DNA from: Sinorhizobium meliloti
Lineage (GTDB): Bacteria; Pseudomonadota; Alphaproteobacteria; Rhizobiales; Rhizobiaceae
Length of the DNA: 64,000 bases
NCBI RefSeq assembly: GCF_035610345.1
Contig: NZ_CP141214.1
Coordinates: 342,230 to 406,229, forward strand
Reading direction: 5' to 3'
Shown here: piece by piece, positions 1 to 9,140 of the stretch
Layout of the letters: every line of letters starts with the position of its first letter
Numbering within the stretch: position 1 is the stretch's first letter
Notes under the pieces: model-generated
What the model saw: only the letters and a program-made list of their open reading frames with translations
Told to the model about the DNA's origin: nothing
Database searches by the model: none
Made by a program: the position numbers and the translations under genes

Positions 1-80
1 AGCAGATGGGATTCACCACCGTGACCGATCCCGACGACCCCACGATCCTCCTCGTCCGGAAGGAACTTAGAGCCGCGTGA
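1..80 (+). CDS. C-terminal end of a GNAT-domain protein (partial)
   Basis: An open frame enters from the left edge and stops at TGA 78-80, giving about 25 residues that contain GFTTVTDPDDPTILLVRKEL. This resembles the last strand of GNAT acetyltransferase domains, where a Gly-Phe pair is followed by an acidic-Pro turn and a hydrophobic strand. The GNAT end of the acetyl-CoA synthetase fusion in this window (11663-14362) closes in a similar way. The rest of the gene is outside the window, so the family call rests on a short tail. Confidence 0.4.
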   Translation, partial: QMGFTTVTDPDDPTILLVRKELRAA

Positions 81-464
81 GACGCCGCCGCGCTTAAGCA
101 ATTTTGTTCGGCCGGAGCATGCTTTCCGGCCGGAGTGCTGACATCTCCGGTCTGGACCACGATACCGTGAATGACTGTGGCAAGTTCAACCGCAACCGCG
201 GAAGCTGGAGCTCGCTCCACTTCCAGACTTGCGAGGACGGCCAGCTTTCTCGGTTGTTCCAATTTCCGCCGTAGCTCGCCGCCATGAGTCAAGCCGGCTG
301 CGACGGCCACGAAACCGTAATTCCCAGCTATCCTTCCGTTCAGCAGAGGCCTACCGACAAGCCGATCGTGAGGGCAGCCGGTTAGTGGCCAGATAACTGA
401 TTTCGGTGGCTGCGCTTACACTGTGTTATCGGTGCGGGCGTTGATCCGCGACGATGGACGAGGA
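81..464. other. Non-coding stretch, no supported gene
   Basis: The short open frames here have no recognisable domain, no good ribosome binding site and no signal peptide. I see no TTGA-N6-TCAA site, strong hairpin or repeat. It separates the truncated GNAT gene from the convergent cytochrome c gene. Confidence 0.5.
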
Positions 465-782
465 CTATTTCGCCTTTATGTACGCAACGAGGTCGGCAAT
501 CTCAGTACGTGTCAAGGATAGGTTTGGCATGCGGGAGTGGTGCGGCGTAGCCAAGAACGCCGAAAGGCTTCTCTCGCCAAATCGTTCGGATCCACCAATC
601 TCAGCGAATGTCGGAACAGTGTCGGAGCCGCGAACCTGTCCAGGTGTAACGACGTGACACTCGCTGCACCAGCGTTGTGCGATGGCGCGGCCGCGGAATT
701 GATCGGCCGCGGTGCTCTCGCCAGTGACAATCAGAAGGAGGGCAACAGTGCCAGCACATTGCAGACCACATATTCGCTTCAT
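465..782 (-). CDS. Small periplasmic class I cytochrome c
   Basis: The 105-residue product starts with a Sec signal peptide of about 25 residues (basic MKR, hydrophobic core, cleavage near TAA). The mature part has one heme c motif, C39-S-E-C42-H43, and a likely axial Met85 in SRMPNLSL, the layout of small soluble class I cytochromes c. It ends in the amphipathic helix LVAYIKAK typical of the family. A role as periplasmic electron carrier follows from the family; the partner is unknown. No TTGA-N6-TCAA site was found upstream although the neighbouring genes have them. The start is the only ATG before the signal peptide; its ribosome binding site is weak. Confidence 0.8.
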   Translation of the reverse strand: MKRICGLQCAGTVALLLIVTGESTAADQFRGRAIAQRWCSECHVVTPGQVRGSDTVPTFAEIGGSERFGERSLSAFLATPHHSRMPNLSLTRTEIADLVAYIKAK

Positions 783-843
783 TGCAGCCGTGTCCTAATG
801 GTTGACCAGCAACTCGTACCAGCTTGGTTGCGATCGATAGATC

Positions 844-1134
844 TCAAGTCGCGTCAGGGTGATTAACTTTCCAAACAGACACATCAGTCGCGGTTACTGC
901 GACGCGCCCGTCGGGCGCGAGCTCCTTGCCATCGAATTTCTTTGACGCGATGTCGCTGAAGACGGTGACGTATTGCTGCAGTCGGCACTCGTTGCAGAGC
1001 GGCGGATCGGCGATATCGAGAAGGGCTTCCTTCGTAACAAGAACGATTTCGTCGCCTCCGACGTCTCTTTCCATGATCAGAAGCGCCTCGTCTCCCGATG
1101 CCTTCATCATTCCACTGAGCAGCTTCAAGGGCAT
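844..1134 (-). CDS. DUF1488-like small protein
   Basis: The product is about 96 residues. The start at 1134 is preferred over an upstream in-frame one because GGGAGGA lies about 8 nt before it. The order of features (a hydrophobic strand, VTKEAL followed by an acidic turn, a helix, then PDGRVAVTATDV) resembles DUF1488 proteins, common in proteobacteria and of unknown function. A CNEC pair in the middle is unusual for that family and could bind metal or form a disulfide. A TTGA-N6-TCAA site lies 85 nt upstream, suggesting FixK control. The family assignment is by resemblance only. Confidence 0.55.
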   Translation of the reverse strand: MPLKLLSGMMKASGDEALLIMERDVGGDEIVLVTKEALLDIADPPLCNECRLQQYVTVFSDIASKKFDGKELAPDGRVAVTATDVSVWKVNHPDAT

Positions 1135-1218
1135 TTTCGTCCTCCCGGCACGAGTGCGAGTCGAGCCAACCAAAAAGGCGTTCGCTCAAGCATTATGCTT
1201 CGCGCGCACGGAAACTCC

Positions 1219-1232
1219 TTGATCAAGCTCAA
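1219..1232. promoter_or_regulatory. FixK/FNR box upstream of the DUF1488-like gene
   Basis: TTGATCAAGCTCAA matches the TTGA-N6-TCAA consensus of FNR/FixK anaeroboxes exactly. It lies 85 nt before the start at 1134. Confidence 0.6.
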
Positions 1233-1268
1233 AGTCGGACCTCCAATCGCGATCCGTTCGAGGCTAAA

Positions 1269-1850
1269 TCAACCGCCCCGTGTGCCGTAATCGTGCATCT
1301 CGTCGAGCCAGCGCGCGCGCTTCTTCTCGTCGGCAAACGAGAGGCCGTAGAAGCTCTCGCGAATGGGTTTGATCCCGGCGAGGCCCAACATGCTGCGCTC
1401 GAAACCTCGAACGCCATACGCGCCGAAATACCACCGGTAAGGAAGCACCGGCATGCCCATGGTGACGATTATGCGGGCGGAGCGCCCGGCAAGCAGCCGT
1501 TTGAGAAAGCCGCGCTTCTTGTATTCCATCGCGAAGCCCGGCCTGAAAATGTGCTCGAGGAAGCCCTTGAGCAGGGCCGGCATCGTTGTATGCCAAAGAG
1601 GAAACAGAAAGACCCAGTGCTCTGCCCAGCGCATGTCCTCCCGCGATTGCTCCAGGCTGGTTGGCAATGTGCCGGTTTCGAAATCTTCCTGGGTCCGCAG
1701 CAGCGGGAACTCGAGCTTGGTCACTTCTATACGCCGCACCTCGTGTCCCGCGGCCGTGGCGGCCTCGGCGTAAGCGTCAGCCATGGCGTGCAGGAGGTGG
1801 TGCCTAGCCGGGTTCGGGTGGACCTGGACAATCGCTATGTGCCTGGTCAT
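1269..1850 (-). CDS. NAD(P)H dehydrogenase (quinone), flavodoxin-like fold
   Basis: The 193-residue product starts MTRHIAIVQVHPNP, the first strand and loop of the KefF/MdaB/NQO1 flavodoxin-like family. It carries the conserved FLFPLWHTTMPALLKGFLEHIF segment in two parts (flavin-facing WxxxMPA and the helix after it) and ends with the C-terminal helix region. The expected reaction is two-electron reduction of quinones with NAD(P)H using bound FMN or FAD. The gene lies 55 nt downstream of the alpha/beta hydrolase on the same strand, separated by a small hairpin, so the two probably share the promoter at about 3000. A longer frame runs upstream, but the family N-terminus fixes this start. Confidence 0.85.
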   Translation of the reverse strand: MTRHIAIVQVHPNPARHHLLHAMADAYAEAATAAGHEVRRIEVTKLEFPLLRTQEDFETGTLPTSLEQSREDMRWAEHWVFLFPLWHTTMPALLKGFLEHIFRPGFAMEYKKRGFLKRLLAGRSARIIVTMGMPVLPYRWYFGAYGVRGFERSMLGLAGIKPIRESFYGLSFADEKKRARWLDEMHDYGTRGG

Positions 1851-1872
1851 CTGCTGCGCTTCGTAAATACCT

Positions 1873-1893
1873 GAGGCACACCTTGCGTGCCTC
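1873..1893 (-). terminator. Intercistronic hairpin
   Basis: A perfect 7-bp inverted repeat, GAGGCAC / GTGCCTC with a 7-nt loop, lies between the hydrolase stop and the quinone reductase start. There is no strong U-run, so it could be an RNA-processing or attenuating hairpin rather than a full terminator. Confidence 0.4.
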
Positions 1894-1905
1894 TTAGCTG
1901 TTCCC

Positions 1906-2949
1906 TCATGACCGCGTCGACGATACCGCGGGTGCGGGCGAATTTGGCCGAACAGGCGTTCGGGCACCAGATCCCGAGGGCTCCATTGTGCCTGTCTGAC
2001 CAAGGAAATCGCTCACGGCCTTCTTGACCTTCTCCCCACGCCCAACGAGCAGATGGCCGCCGGTGTCGTAGACGACCAGCTTCGCGCCCGGAATGCTCCT
2101 GGCCGCGAATGTGGCTGCGGGGAGCGTGTTGAACAGATCATCTTGGGCCGACACGACGAGGGTTGGAGCGGCGATGTTGTCGAGCGGCAGGCGGTGGAGA
2201 TTGGGCGCACTGTCGATGTTTATGCCGGGGAAGCGCTGCGAAAGCGGTTCGACGCTGCGGATAATGGCCGTCACCCGATTTCGATCCGTCGCCGCGGCCG
2301 CTTCAACGACCTCGGGCGGTACGCCGAGGAAGCGCATGAGAACCGACGGAGCCATCTTTTCTGTGGCCCACCATGCGAAATCGGCGCCGGTATTGACCAG
2401 CCAGAAGGCAAATGCGCTGCCGCGACTGCCCTCGACCATCACTGGGCTCTCGGGCGCGTAAGTTCCAGGCACGATCAGAACAAGAGCTGACACCCTATCC
2501 GGATGGCGAAGCGCCAGTTCGATCGCCGAGCGTGCGCCTGCCGAAACGCCGACGACCACGGCTTTGTCGATCTGAAGCTGGGAGAGCAGCACCATATGGG
2601 CATCGGCCTGGGCAGCCGGCGAAGCATCGGCAGGAATCGGCGTTCCCAGATACCCGAAGCGAGACGGGGCGACCACCCGAAAGCCGCTTCCGACCAGATC
2701 GGCAACGTTGGTCAGGCCCTGATCCCATCCGCCACCTGCGCCGTGAATGGACAGGAGCGGAATGCCGTCACCTCTCTCGGCATATTCGATGGGGCCGGCG
2801 GCCGTATTGGCAATGCGCGCGCCATTGGCGACTGCGGAGCGCGCGCGATCGATGTCATTGCTGTAGGACAGGAAAACCATCCCAACTGCGACCGCGATTG
2901 CGATAAAGACCGCTGATAACGTCCATCCGATCCGACCCATGGCCGCCAT
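1906..2949 (-). CDS. Alpha/beta hydrolase with N-terminal membrane anchor
   Basis: About 347 residues. An N-terminal hydrophobic segment (residues 10-30) probably anchors the protein or exports it. The hydrolase domain shows the oxyanion-hole motif HGAGGGWDQG, the nucleophile elbow GVSAG (Ser), an acid residue in SAQDDLFN and a catalytic His in GGHLLVGRG. This is the full Ser-Asp-His set in family order. The substrate cannot be told from sequence. It is the first gene of a likely two-gene unit with the quinone reductase, behind a TTGA-N6-TCAA site about 50 nt upstream. The start could be 2949 or 2940; the longest frame begins with TTG. Confidence 0.8.
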   Translation of the reverse strand: MAAMGRIGWTLSAVFIAIAVAVGMVFLSYSNDIDRARSAVANGARIANTAAGPIEYAERGDGIPLLSIHGAGGGWDQGLTNVADLVGSGFRVVAPSRFGYLGTPIPADASPAAQADAHMVLLSQLQIDKAVVVGVSAGARSAIELALRHPDRVSALVLIVPGTYAPESPVMVEGSRGSAFAFWLVNTGADFAWWATEKMAPSVLMRFLGVPPEVVEAAAATDRNRVTAIIRSVEPLSQRFPGINIDSAPNLHRLPLDNIAAPTLVVSAQDDLFNTLPAATFAARSIPGAKLVVYDTGGHLLVGRGEKVKKAVSDFLGQTGTMEPSGSGARTPVRPNSPAPAVSSTRS

Positions 2950-3000
2950 CCCGGAACTCAATCTTGCAGGGCATCCTAGTTGGGTTGAGCCGCGAGGACT

Positions 3001-3014
3001 TTGATCTGCCTCAA
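3001..3014. promoter_or_regulatory. FixK/FNR box upstream of the hydrolase
   Basis: TTGATCTGCCTCAA is an exact TTGA-N6-TCAA site, 52 nt upstream of the start at 2949, between the Nia ATPase stop and the hydrolase. Confidence 0.65.
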
Positions 3015-3059
3015 ATGGGTCGATGAGATGCTCGGCATCGGGTCGTCTATTCGTTTGGA

Positions 3060-5462
3060 TTACTCGTCCTCGAGCGATCGATAGATTTCCAGCTCCTGCG
3101 CAAAGTGGAGGCGAGTGATAGCTTCGAGACCGTGCAGCAGGCGTTGGATCTCGTAGCGCTGTGCCTGGCTCGGTCCATGTTCGCTAAGCGCTTGTCGAAG
3201 CGAAGTGAAGCTGTGGACCTGACGCTGGATCTCCATGTGAGTTCTGCTCATGCCGGCAAGAGCATCCGGCGTGCCCGCCTGCCTGCGCAGCCTAGGATAG
3301 AGTTCCTCGTCATCCTGCCGTTCGTGCGGAAGAAGGCGTTGTCGCAGCAAGGCGTCCAAATGTGCAAGCTGATCGCGCACTTCCTCTTCCGGGAGCTGCT
3401 GGATGCGAGCGCTCGTATGGCGCATCTCGTCCACGACGTCCATCAGGGCACCATGCTCGGCTTCGAGCTTCAGGAGCTCCGCGTGCGCCAAACGTGTTGT
3501 TTTCCGCCAACCGCGGTTAGGGTTTCCAAGAGCGCGCAGCGCGTTCAAGATGGCGACGACGTCGATTGCTTCCTGCAACAGTGCGCCCTGAACCGGCGTC
3601 AGATAGCCGAAGGCGGCCGCGATCATGCCAGCGGCGGACAAGCCCATACCCATATAGACGCTCTGAAGGGCTATGCCGCGTGAGCGACGCGCGATGCGGA
3701 TGGCGCTGACGAGGCGATCGAGCCGGTCCACCAGGATCACCACGTCGGCCGCTTCGGAGGAGGCGGCAGCCCCGCGCGCGCCCATGGCTACCCCAACGTC
3801 GGCGGCTGCGAGCGCCGGTGCGTCGTTGACGCCATCGCCGACCATCATGACCGGTCCTGCCGATCTTTCCGCTTCGACAATTCGGGTTTTGTCCTCGGGC
3901 TTCAATTCGGCGGCAACACTGTCCAACCCTAGGAAGGCCTGGAGGCTCTCCGCCAGCTCGGTGCGATCCCCGGTCGCAAGCACGATCCGATCGACGCCGG
4001 CATCGCGCAATCGCCTGAGCACGCTGCCGGCCTCCGGCCTGACCTCGTCTGCCAGCAGAAGAGCGCCCGCCAGAATTCCGTCCTTCGCGGCGAGAACCGA
4101 GACGGTGCCATCCCTCCGGATCCACTCCCGGATCTCTCGCGAGAAGGCGGTCTCCTCAATCCTGGCGTTGACGAAATCCCAACCGCCCACTGCGATTTCG
4201 TGACCATCTATGTTGCCGGTCATGCCGGAACCTGCCACTTCAAGTGATCCCGACGGTGCGACAAGTTTCAGTTCCCGCTCGCGGGCGGCTGCGACCAGCG
4301 CGCGGGCGATCACATGGTGTGAGCCCTGATCTAGCGATGCCGCGAGACGCAGCACCTCCAGAGGATCGAGATCCACGCGGGACTTGACCTCGATAAGACG
4401 GGCCCGGCCGTCGGTGATCGTCCCGGTCTTGTCGAGGATCACCGTCTTCATCCGCGCGAGCATCTCGAGAGCGCCTCCGCCCTTTACGAGCACCCCCTTG
4501 CCGGCGCAGCGGGAGACGCCGGAGATGATCGCCACCGGGACCGCGAGAATGAGCGGGCACGGTGTCGCAATGACCAGCACGGCGAGCGCGCGGACCGGTT
4601 CCCCGCTCATGGCCCAGGCGCCGCCGGCGAGGAGCAGCGTGACCGCGAGGAACACCAGCGCGTAGCGGTCGGCAAAACGGACCATCGGCGCCTTCGCGGC
4701 CTTCGCCGCCTCCACCAGCCTGGCGATCGCCGCATAGGTGCTGTCGCTCGCGGAACTTGCGGCGAGCATGTCGAACGCATCGCCGGCGTTCGTCGTGCCG
4801 CTCGTCACGGGCTCGCCGGAGCGGCGGCGGACCGGCAGGGCTTCGCCCGTTAGGGCCGACTCGTCCAGCACGGCGGTTCCATCCAGCACGTTTCCGTCGA
4901 CGGGCACCACCTCGCCACGGCGTATCAGGATGCGGTTGCCAGGATTCAGTTCTTCGATGGAAACCTCCTGCAACTGCCCATCCGCGTAGCGAGCGGCGGT
5001 GCGCGGTACCCGACTGAGCAGCGCCGTCAGTTCCCGGCGTGCGCGCCTTTGAGCGAAATCCTCGAGCGCCTGTCCGCCCGTATACATCAGTGCGACGATG
5101 CTGCCGGTCAGGTATTCGCCGAGAAGAAGGGCACCGCCCATGGCGAGCGCCGCGATGAGGTCCAGCCCGAATTCCTTCCTTCCGAGACTGATCGCGACCT
5201 CGATAAGAAGGCTCGCCAGGATGATCGCGGTTCCGGCAGCCCAGGACGCGGCGCTGAGGTCAGGCCGGTCCGCCAGCCAGGCGGCTGTGCCGGCGAGCAA
5301 GGCTACAGCGATGAGGGCCAGGAGAAGGCGCTTGCCCAGCTCTCCTCCTTGCCAAAACGGCTCGACGACTCGGCTCTTGGTCAAGGTGCTCTCCGACAGA
5401 TCTCGTGAAGAATACTGGATAACAGGATCGTTGCCTTGATCCCGCGCAAAGGCCCAGCCCAT
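3060..5462 (-). CDS. nia: Nia-like P1B-5 metal-exporting ATPase with C-terminal hemerythrin domain
   Basis: The 800-residue product is a P1B ATPase without an N-terminal metal domain. The TM metal site reads TPCP (residues 300-303), the phosphorylation motif DKTGT has Asp344, the actuator TGEALP is at 205-210 and [10 protein letters not shown] is at 542-551. Residues about 660-798 form a hemerythrin-like HHE domain with candidate iron ligands His670, His713, His742, His786 and Glu790. TPCP plus a hemerythrin tail is the P1B-5 arrangement of S. meliloti Nia, reported as a nodule-expressed Fe/Ni exporter. Iron efflux at the inner membrane is therefore the best guess. There is no good ribosome binding site at the ATG; a TTG at residue 27 follows GGAG and may be the real start. 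A perfect inverted repeat lies upstream at 5608. Confidence 0.88.
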   Translation of the reverse strand: MGWAFARDQGNDPVIQYSSRDLSESTLTKSRVVEPFWQGGELGKRLLLALIAVALLAGTAAWLADRPDLSAASWAAGTAIILASLLIEVAISLGRKEFGLDLIAALAMGGALLLGEYLTGSIVALMYTGGQALEDFAQRRARRELTALLSRVPRTAARYADGQLQEVSIEELNPGNRILIRRGEVVPVDGNVLDGTAVLDESALTGEALPVRRRSGEPVTSGTTNAGDAFDMLAASSASDSTYAAIARLVEAAKAAKAPMVRFADRYALVFLAVTLLLAGGAWAMSGEPVRALAVLVIATPCPLILAVPVAIISGVSRCAGKGVLVKGGGALEMLARMKTVILDKTGTITDGRARLIEVKSRVDLDPLEVLRLAASLDQGSHHVIARALVAAARERELKLVAPSGSLEVAGSGMTGNIDGHEIAVGGWDFVNARIEETAFSREIREWIRRDGTVSVLAAKDGILAGALLLADEVRPEAGSVLRRLRDAGVDRIVLATGDRTELAESLQAFLGLDSVAAELKPEDKTRIVEAERSAGPVMMVGDGVNDAPALAAADVGVAMGARGAAASSEAADVVILVDRLDRLVSAIRIARRSRGIALQSVYMGMGLSAAGMIAAAFGYLTPVQGALLQEAIDVVAILNALRALGNPNRGWRKTTRLAHAELLKLEAEHGALMDVVDEMRHTSARIQQLPEEEVRDQLAHLDALLRQRLLPHERQDDEELYPRLRRQAGTPDALAGMSRTHMEIQRQVHSFTSLRQALSEHGPSQAQRYEIQRLLHGLEAITRLHFAQELEIYRSLEDE

Positions 5463-5607
5463 GCAAACGATACAGTGCTATGTGAATGGCGGCGCCGTTC
5501 TGCCACGATCGCGAGCTAGCGACACGGCGTTGCCGAAAGGACGGCAGGGCCTCCGATGCGGATCTGGATGTCCTTTCGCGGCAACTAACTTACGACCTCG
5601 GAGGTAT

Positions 5608-5634
5608 CGATTTGCACCGAATGGATGCAAATCG
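5608..5634. promoter_or_regulatory. Perfect inverted repeat upstream of nia (candidate operator)
   Basis: CGATTTGCA and TGCAAATCG form 9-bp perfect arms around a 9-nt spacer, 146 nt before the annotated nia start. The total of 27 bp and the lack of a U-run fit an operator for a dimeric regulator better than a terminator. Confidence 0.45.
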
Positions 5635-5697
5635 CCCCGCTAACGATATCGTTGCGGATATCCTGAAGCACAGCCGTGATCGACGACGGTGCTGAAT

Positions 5698-8385
5698 TCA
5701 CAGTGCGCAAAGGGCGACCGGCTTGCTGCGGACCCGCCATTTGTCGATTTCCACGACCAGGAGGGCAGAAGACGCGGTAACAAGCAGGAGCGCCCATTCG
5801 GAAAATGATATCGGAGAAACTTGTAGCGTTTCCCTGAGGATCGGAATGTACATGGCAGCGATATGAAGGCCCTGAGCCGCTGCGATGGAGAGTAGCAGCA
5901 GCGGGTTGGCGAGAAAGCCGAGCTGGAAGAGGGATTTGCGCTCGGAGCGGCTCGCCAGCGTCTGGAAGTTCTCGAAAAGCACGAACAACAGCAGCAGCAG
6001 ATTGCGGGCTTCGCTCTCGCCATAGCCCTGCGCGAGCAGAATATAGAACATCGCGAAGCCTCCGGCTCCCATGACGAGCGTGGACTGCCATATGCGCCGG
6101 ATCATGAGCTGGTCGAAGATCGGTTCGGACGGCCTGCGTGGCCCGCGGCTAAGCTCATCGCCTTCCGGACTTTCGCCGGCAAGGGCAATGTCCTGAATGC
6201 CATTGGTCACGAGGTTGAGCCAAAGCAACTGCACGGGAAGAAGAGGCATCGGCAAGCCGAGTGGGATTGCCAGTAGGAACAGCAGCAATTCTGCCGCCCC
6301 CGTCGACATCAGCATGAAGATGACCTTGCGGATATTCGCGTAGGCGACCCGGCCCTCGCGGATGCCGCTGACGATCGACGCGAAGTTGTCATCGATGATG
6401 ACGATGTCGGCGCTCTCCTTCGCCACTTCCGTGCCCTTGCGCCCCATCGCCACGCCGATATGCGCGTGCTTCAGCGCCGGCGCGTCATTGACGCCGTCAC
6501 CTGTGACGGCGACGAAGTGCCCGTTGCGGGCGAGCGACAGGACGATCGCCAACTTCTCTGACGGGGCAACGCGCGCATAGATGCGGCCATGGCGGGTTAA
6601 CGCGTCGAGACTTTCCTGCCCATTTTCCTCGGCCCTGCGCACGTCTTCGCCGATGACCACCTGACCTTCGGCGAAGATCAGCCCGGCATGGGAGGCAATT
6701 GCCGCCGCGGTTCGGGGATCGTCGCCGGTGACCATTGCCACGTCCACGCCTGCGGAGTGGCAATCGCGGATGGCTTGCGGCACCTCAGGGCGTACCGGAT
6801 CCTGCATTCCTGCAAGCCCCAGAAAGACGAGGTCGACCAGGAGATGCCGCCCAAAGCCGCCCTCTGTTTTGATTGCCGTCTCGCCCTCCGCAAAGGCAAG
6901 GACTCGTAGCCCGCGCGCGGCCATCTCTTCCTTCTGATGGAGGAGGATATCCCGATCGATCGGCACGGCTCGACCGGCCACGTCCATGCGATCGGCCATA
7001 TCGATCAGGGTTTCCGCAGCACCCTTAACGAAGATGCGAACGCTGTCGCCGTGGCGGTGAAACGAGGCCGCGTATTTGAGGTCCGGCTCGTAGGGGATTC
7101 GGGCGACAAGCGGATAGTCGTTCTCGATAGCCTCCCGCGGCAAGCCCGCCTTGCGGGCGGCCGCGAGCAATGCAATGTCGACCGTATCGCCGACGGCGCT
7201 CCAGCCATTCGCTTCCTTGACCAGCGATCCTTCGTTGGGCAGCGACGCGGCCTTGAACAAGGCAAGGGCACGTTCCCGTGCCTCCGCCGGAGGGGTTCCA
7301 TCGCCCCGAATCGTGCAGGCGTCCAGATCAGCGCCCGTATCGCAGACAATCTCGGTGCCGTCCGGCAGGCGGATATCCGTTACTGTCAGTTCGTTGAGCG
7401 TCAATGTGCCGGTTTTGTCGGTGGCGATCATCGTGCAGGAGCCGAGAGTTTCCACCGCGGGCATTCTGCGCACGATGACGTGCGCTTTCGCCATACGTCG
7501 CATGCTGACTGCCAGCGCGACCGAGATCGCAATCGGCAGGCCTTCAGGGATCGCGCTCACCGCGAGGCCAACGGACATCATAAAGAGCTCGCTCGGCGTC
7601 ATCGCGCGGGCAATCCCCACAACGACGAGAAGAGCGATCGCAACCGCGACGATCCAGGCAATGAATTTGGAGAAGCGTTCCAGCCTGATCATCAAGGGGG
7701 GCTTGGTGATGGACGCCTTGCCGATCTCGGTGGCAATCTTGCCGATCTCGGTTGCTGCTCCAGTCGCCGCGACCACACCCTGTCCGCGGCCGCGCGTGAC
7801 TAGCGTGCCCGCAAAGACCATGGAGCGCCCATCCTTTCCGGAGGCAGCCTCCACAATCGAGCTGGGCTTGTGAACCGGTGCTGATTCTCCCGTCAGGAGG
7901 GATTCGTCGCAAACGAGATCGGTCGCTGAGAGGAGCCGGATATCGGCCGGCACGCGTCCGCCCGCTTCGAGCGCGACCACGTCGCCCGGCACCAACAGTC
8001 GAGCGTCGATTTCCTGCAAGCGTCCGTCGCGGATGACACTCGCCTTCGGTTGTTCCAGTCTGCGCAACGCCAATGCGGCTTTGCCGGCCGTGTGCTCCTG
8101 CAAACACCCGATGATGCCGTTCGCGATAAGAACGATGCTGATGAATAGCGCATCTTTCAGATCGCTCAATAGGAGAGATACCAGTGCCGCGGCCAGCAGA
8201 ATGTAGATCAGCGGGCTGCGGAACTGGCGCAGGAAAGTCATCGCCAGCGAGGAGGCTTGCGGTTCCGGAAGGCTGTTCGAGCCAAAGCGCGTAAGCCGGA
8301 GACGAGCCTCCTCATGGCTAAGTCCCGCACCGCCGACCAGTGAGCCCCCGCGCGAGGCAAGGTCTGGGAGTGCCACGAAGGTCAT
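5698..8385 (-). CDS. P2-type cation-transporting ATPase (PacL/SERCA/MgtA-like)
   Basis: The 895-residue product has the full P2-type layout: an N-terminal cation ATPase domain (about 10-75), actuator TGES (165-168), the TM4 motif PEGLP (280-284), phosphorylation motif DKTGT with Asp323, the hinge [12 protein letters not shown] and about ten membrane helices with a long C-terminal bundle. TM4 PEGLP is typical of the Ca2+/Mg2+/Na+ groups, so the transported ion is not certain. The start lies 14 nt after the BON gene stop, so the two form an operon. They lie behind the shared FixK box at 9141. The stop is 235 nt before nia, on the same strand. Confidence 0.87.
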   Translation of the reverse strand: MTFVALPDLASRGGSLVGGAGLSHEEARLRLTRFGSNSLPEPQASSLAMTFLRQFRSPLIYILLAAALVSLLLSDLKDALFISIVLIANGIIGCLQEHTAGKAALALRRLEQPKASVIRDGRLQEIDARLLVPGDVVALEAGGRVPADIRLLSATDLVCDESLLTGESAPVHKPSSIVEAASGKDGRSMVFAGTLVTRGRGQGVVAATGAATEIGKIATEIGKASITKPPLMIRLERFSKFIAWIVAVAIALLVVVGIARAMTPSELFMMSVGLAVSAIPEGLPIAISVALAVSMRRMAKAHVIVRRMPAVETLGSCTMIATDKTGTLTLNELTVTDIRLPDGTEIVCDTGADLDACTIRGDGTPPAEARERALALFKAASLPNEGSLVKEANGWSAVGDTVDIALLAAARKAGLPREAIENDYPLVARIPYEPDLKYAASFHRHGDSVRIFVKGAAETLIDMADRMDVAGRAVPIDRDILLHQKEEMAARGLRVLAFAEGETAIKTEGGFGRHLLVDLVFLGLAGMQDPVRPEVPQAIRDCHSAGVDVAMVTGDDPRTAAAIASHAGLIFAEGQVVIGEDVRRAEENGQESLDALTRHGRIYARVAPSEKLAIVLSLARNGHFVAVTGDGVNDAPALKHAHIGVAMGRKGTEVAKESADIVIIDDNFASIVSGIREGRVAYANIRKVIFMLMSTGAAELLLFLLAIPLGLPMPLLPVQLLWLNLVTNGIQDIALAGESPEGDELSRGPRRPSEPIFDQLMIRRIWQSTLVMGAGGFAMFYILLAQGYGESEARNLLLLLFVLFENFQTLASRSERKSLFQLGFLANPLLLLSIAAAQGLHIAAMYIPILRETLQVSPISFSEWALLLVTASSALLVVEIDKWRVRSKPVALCAL

Positions 8386-8399
8386 TTGAAGCGCTCCAT

Positions 8400-9074
8400 T
8401 CAGGTATTGAGCCGGCGTCGGGGTTCTTCGATTTTCAAGTGATCCTCGACAGCCGTGACGCCTCGAGCCGACCAGGCCGCTCGCTCGGCCACTGCTCTCT
8501 CGCGCCGGCTTTGAACCTTCCCACGCAATGTGACATGACTGCCGGATACTTCTACGTCGATGTTTTCGGCCTCTATCTCAGCATTGCGTTTCAGCGCCTC
8601 TCTGATGCCATGCCTGAGGTCGAGCAAATCCATCATGGGACGAATCCTCAGTCGGTTGTCGACACCGGTGATGCCCGTCAAGCGACGCACCAAGCTCTCG
8701 GCCGCATTGCGCTGGAAATAGAAATCGACCGTTCCCTCCAGGGTCACGTAACCGTTTTCAACCTTGACCTGGATGTCCTTGAGCTCGGCAATTGCGGCTC
8801 CCCAGGTGAGAATTTTTACCACGCGGCTGGCGATTTCGTCATCGGCGGTCTTTTTGTTCTCCGGTAGCCGCACTTCGATTTCCTCGGCGATTGCGCGCAC
8901 GCGCTTCACCCGTTGCGCAACCCGTTCCGCAGTGTGTTTTTCCGCAAAGCTGTGAACATGGCCCGTTAAAGTGACAACGCCATCCTCGACCGTTACTCCG
9001 ATGTTCGCGGCGTCTATGCTGGGTTCATATTCGAGCTCATCCAGGATGTCCTGGCGCAGGCGAATGTCGCTCAT
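8400..9074 (-). CDS. Three-BON-domain protein
   Basis: The 224-residue product contains three consecutive BON domains (about 5-70, 77-145 and 150-218). Each has the helix - DGVVTLTGHV-like strand pair - helix - VDNRLRI-like strand pattern. There is no signal peptide, so it is probably cytosolic. BON domains are thought to bind membranes or other macromolecules; the real role is unknown. The start follows AAGGAGA at good spacing. A FixK box lies 67 nt upstream, shared with the divergent flavin-binding gene. The operon partner is the P2-type ATPase. Confidence 0.85.
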   Translation of the reverse strand: MSDIRLRQDILDELEYEPSIDAANIGVTVEDGVVTLTGHVHSFAEKHTAERVAQRVKRVRAIAEEIEVRLPENKKTADDEIASRVVKILTWGAAIAELKDIQVKVENGYVTLEGTVDFYFQRNAAESLVRRLTGITGVDNRLRIRPMMDLLDLRHGIREALKRNAEIEAENIDVEVSGSHVTLRGKVQSRRERAVAERAAWSARGVTAVEDHLKIEEPRRRLNT

Positions 9075-9140
9075 GATCGTCTCCTTCCTCAAAACCGGCA
9101 AACACTGGCTCAAGTATTGGCCATTTCCGGCTATCGTTCT

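Noticed and set aside
94..285. 63-codon minus-strand frame near the left edge
   Set aside because: No ribosome binding site, Trp/Ser-rich composition and no known domain.
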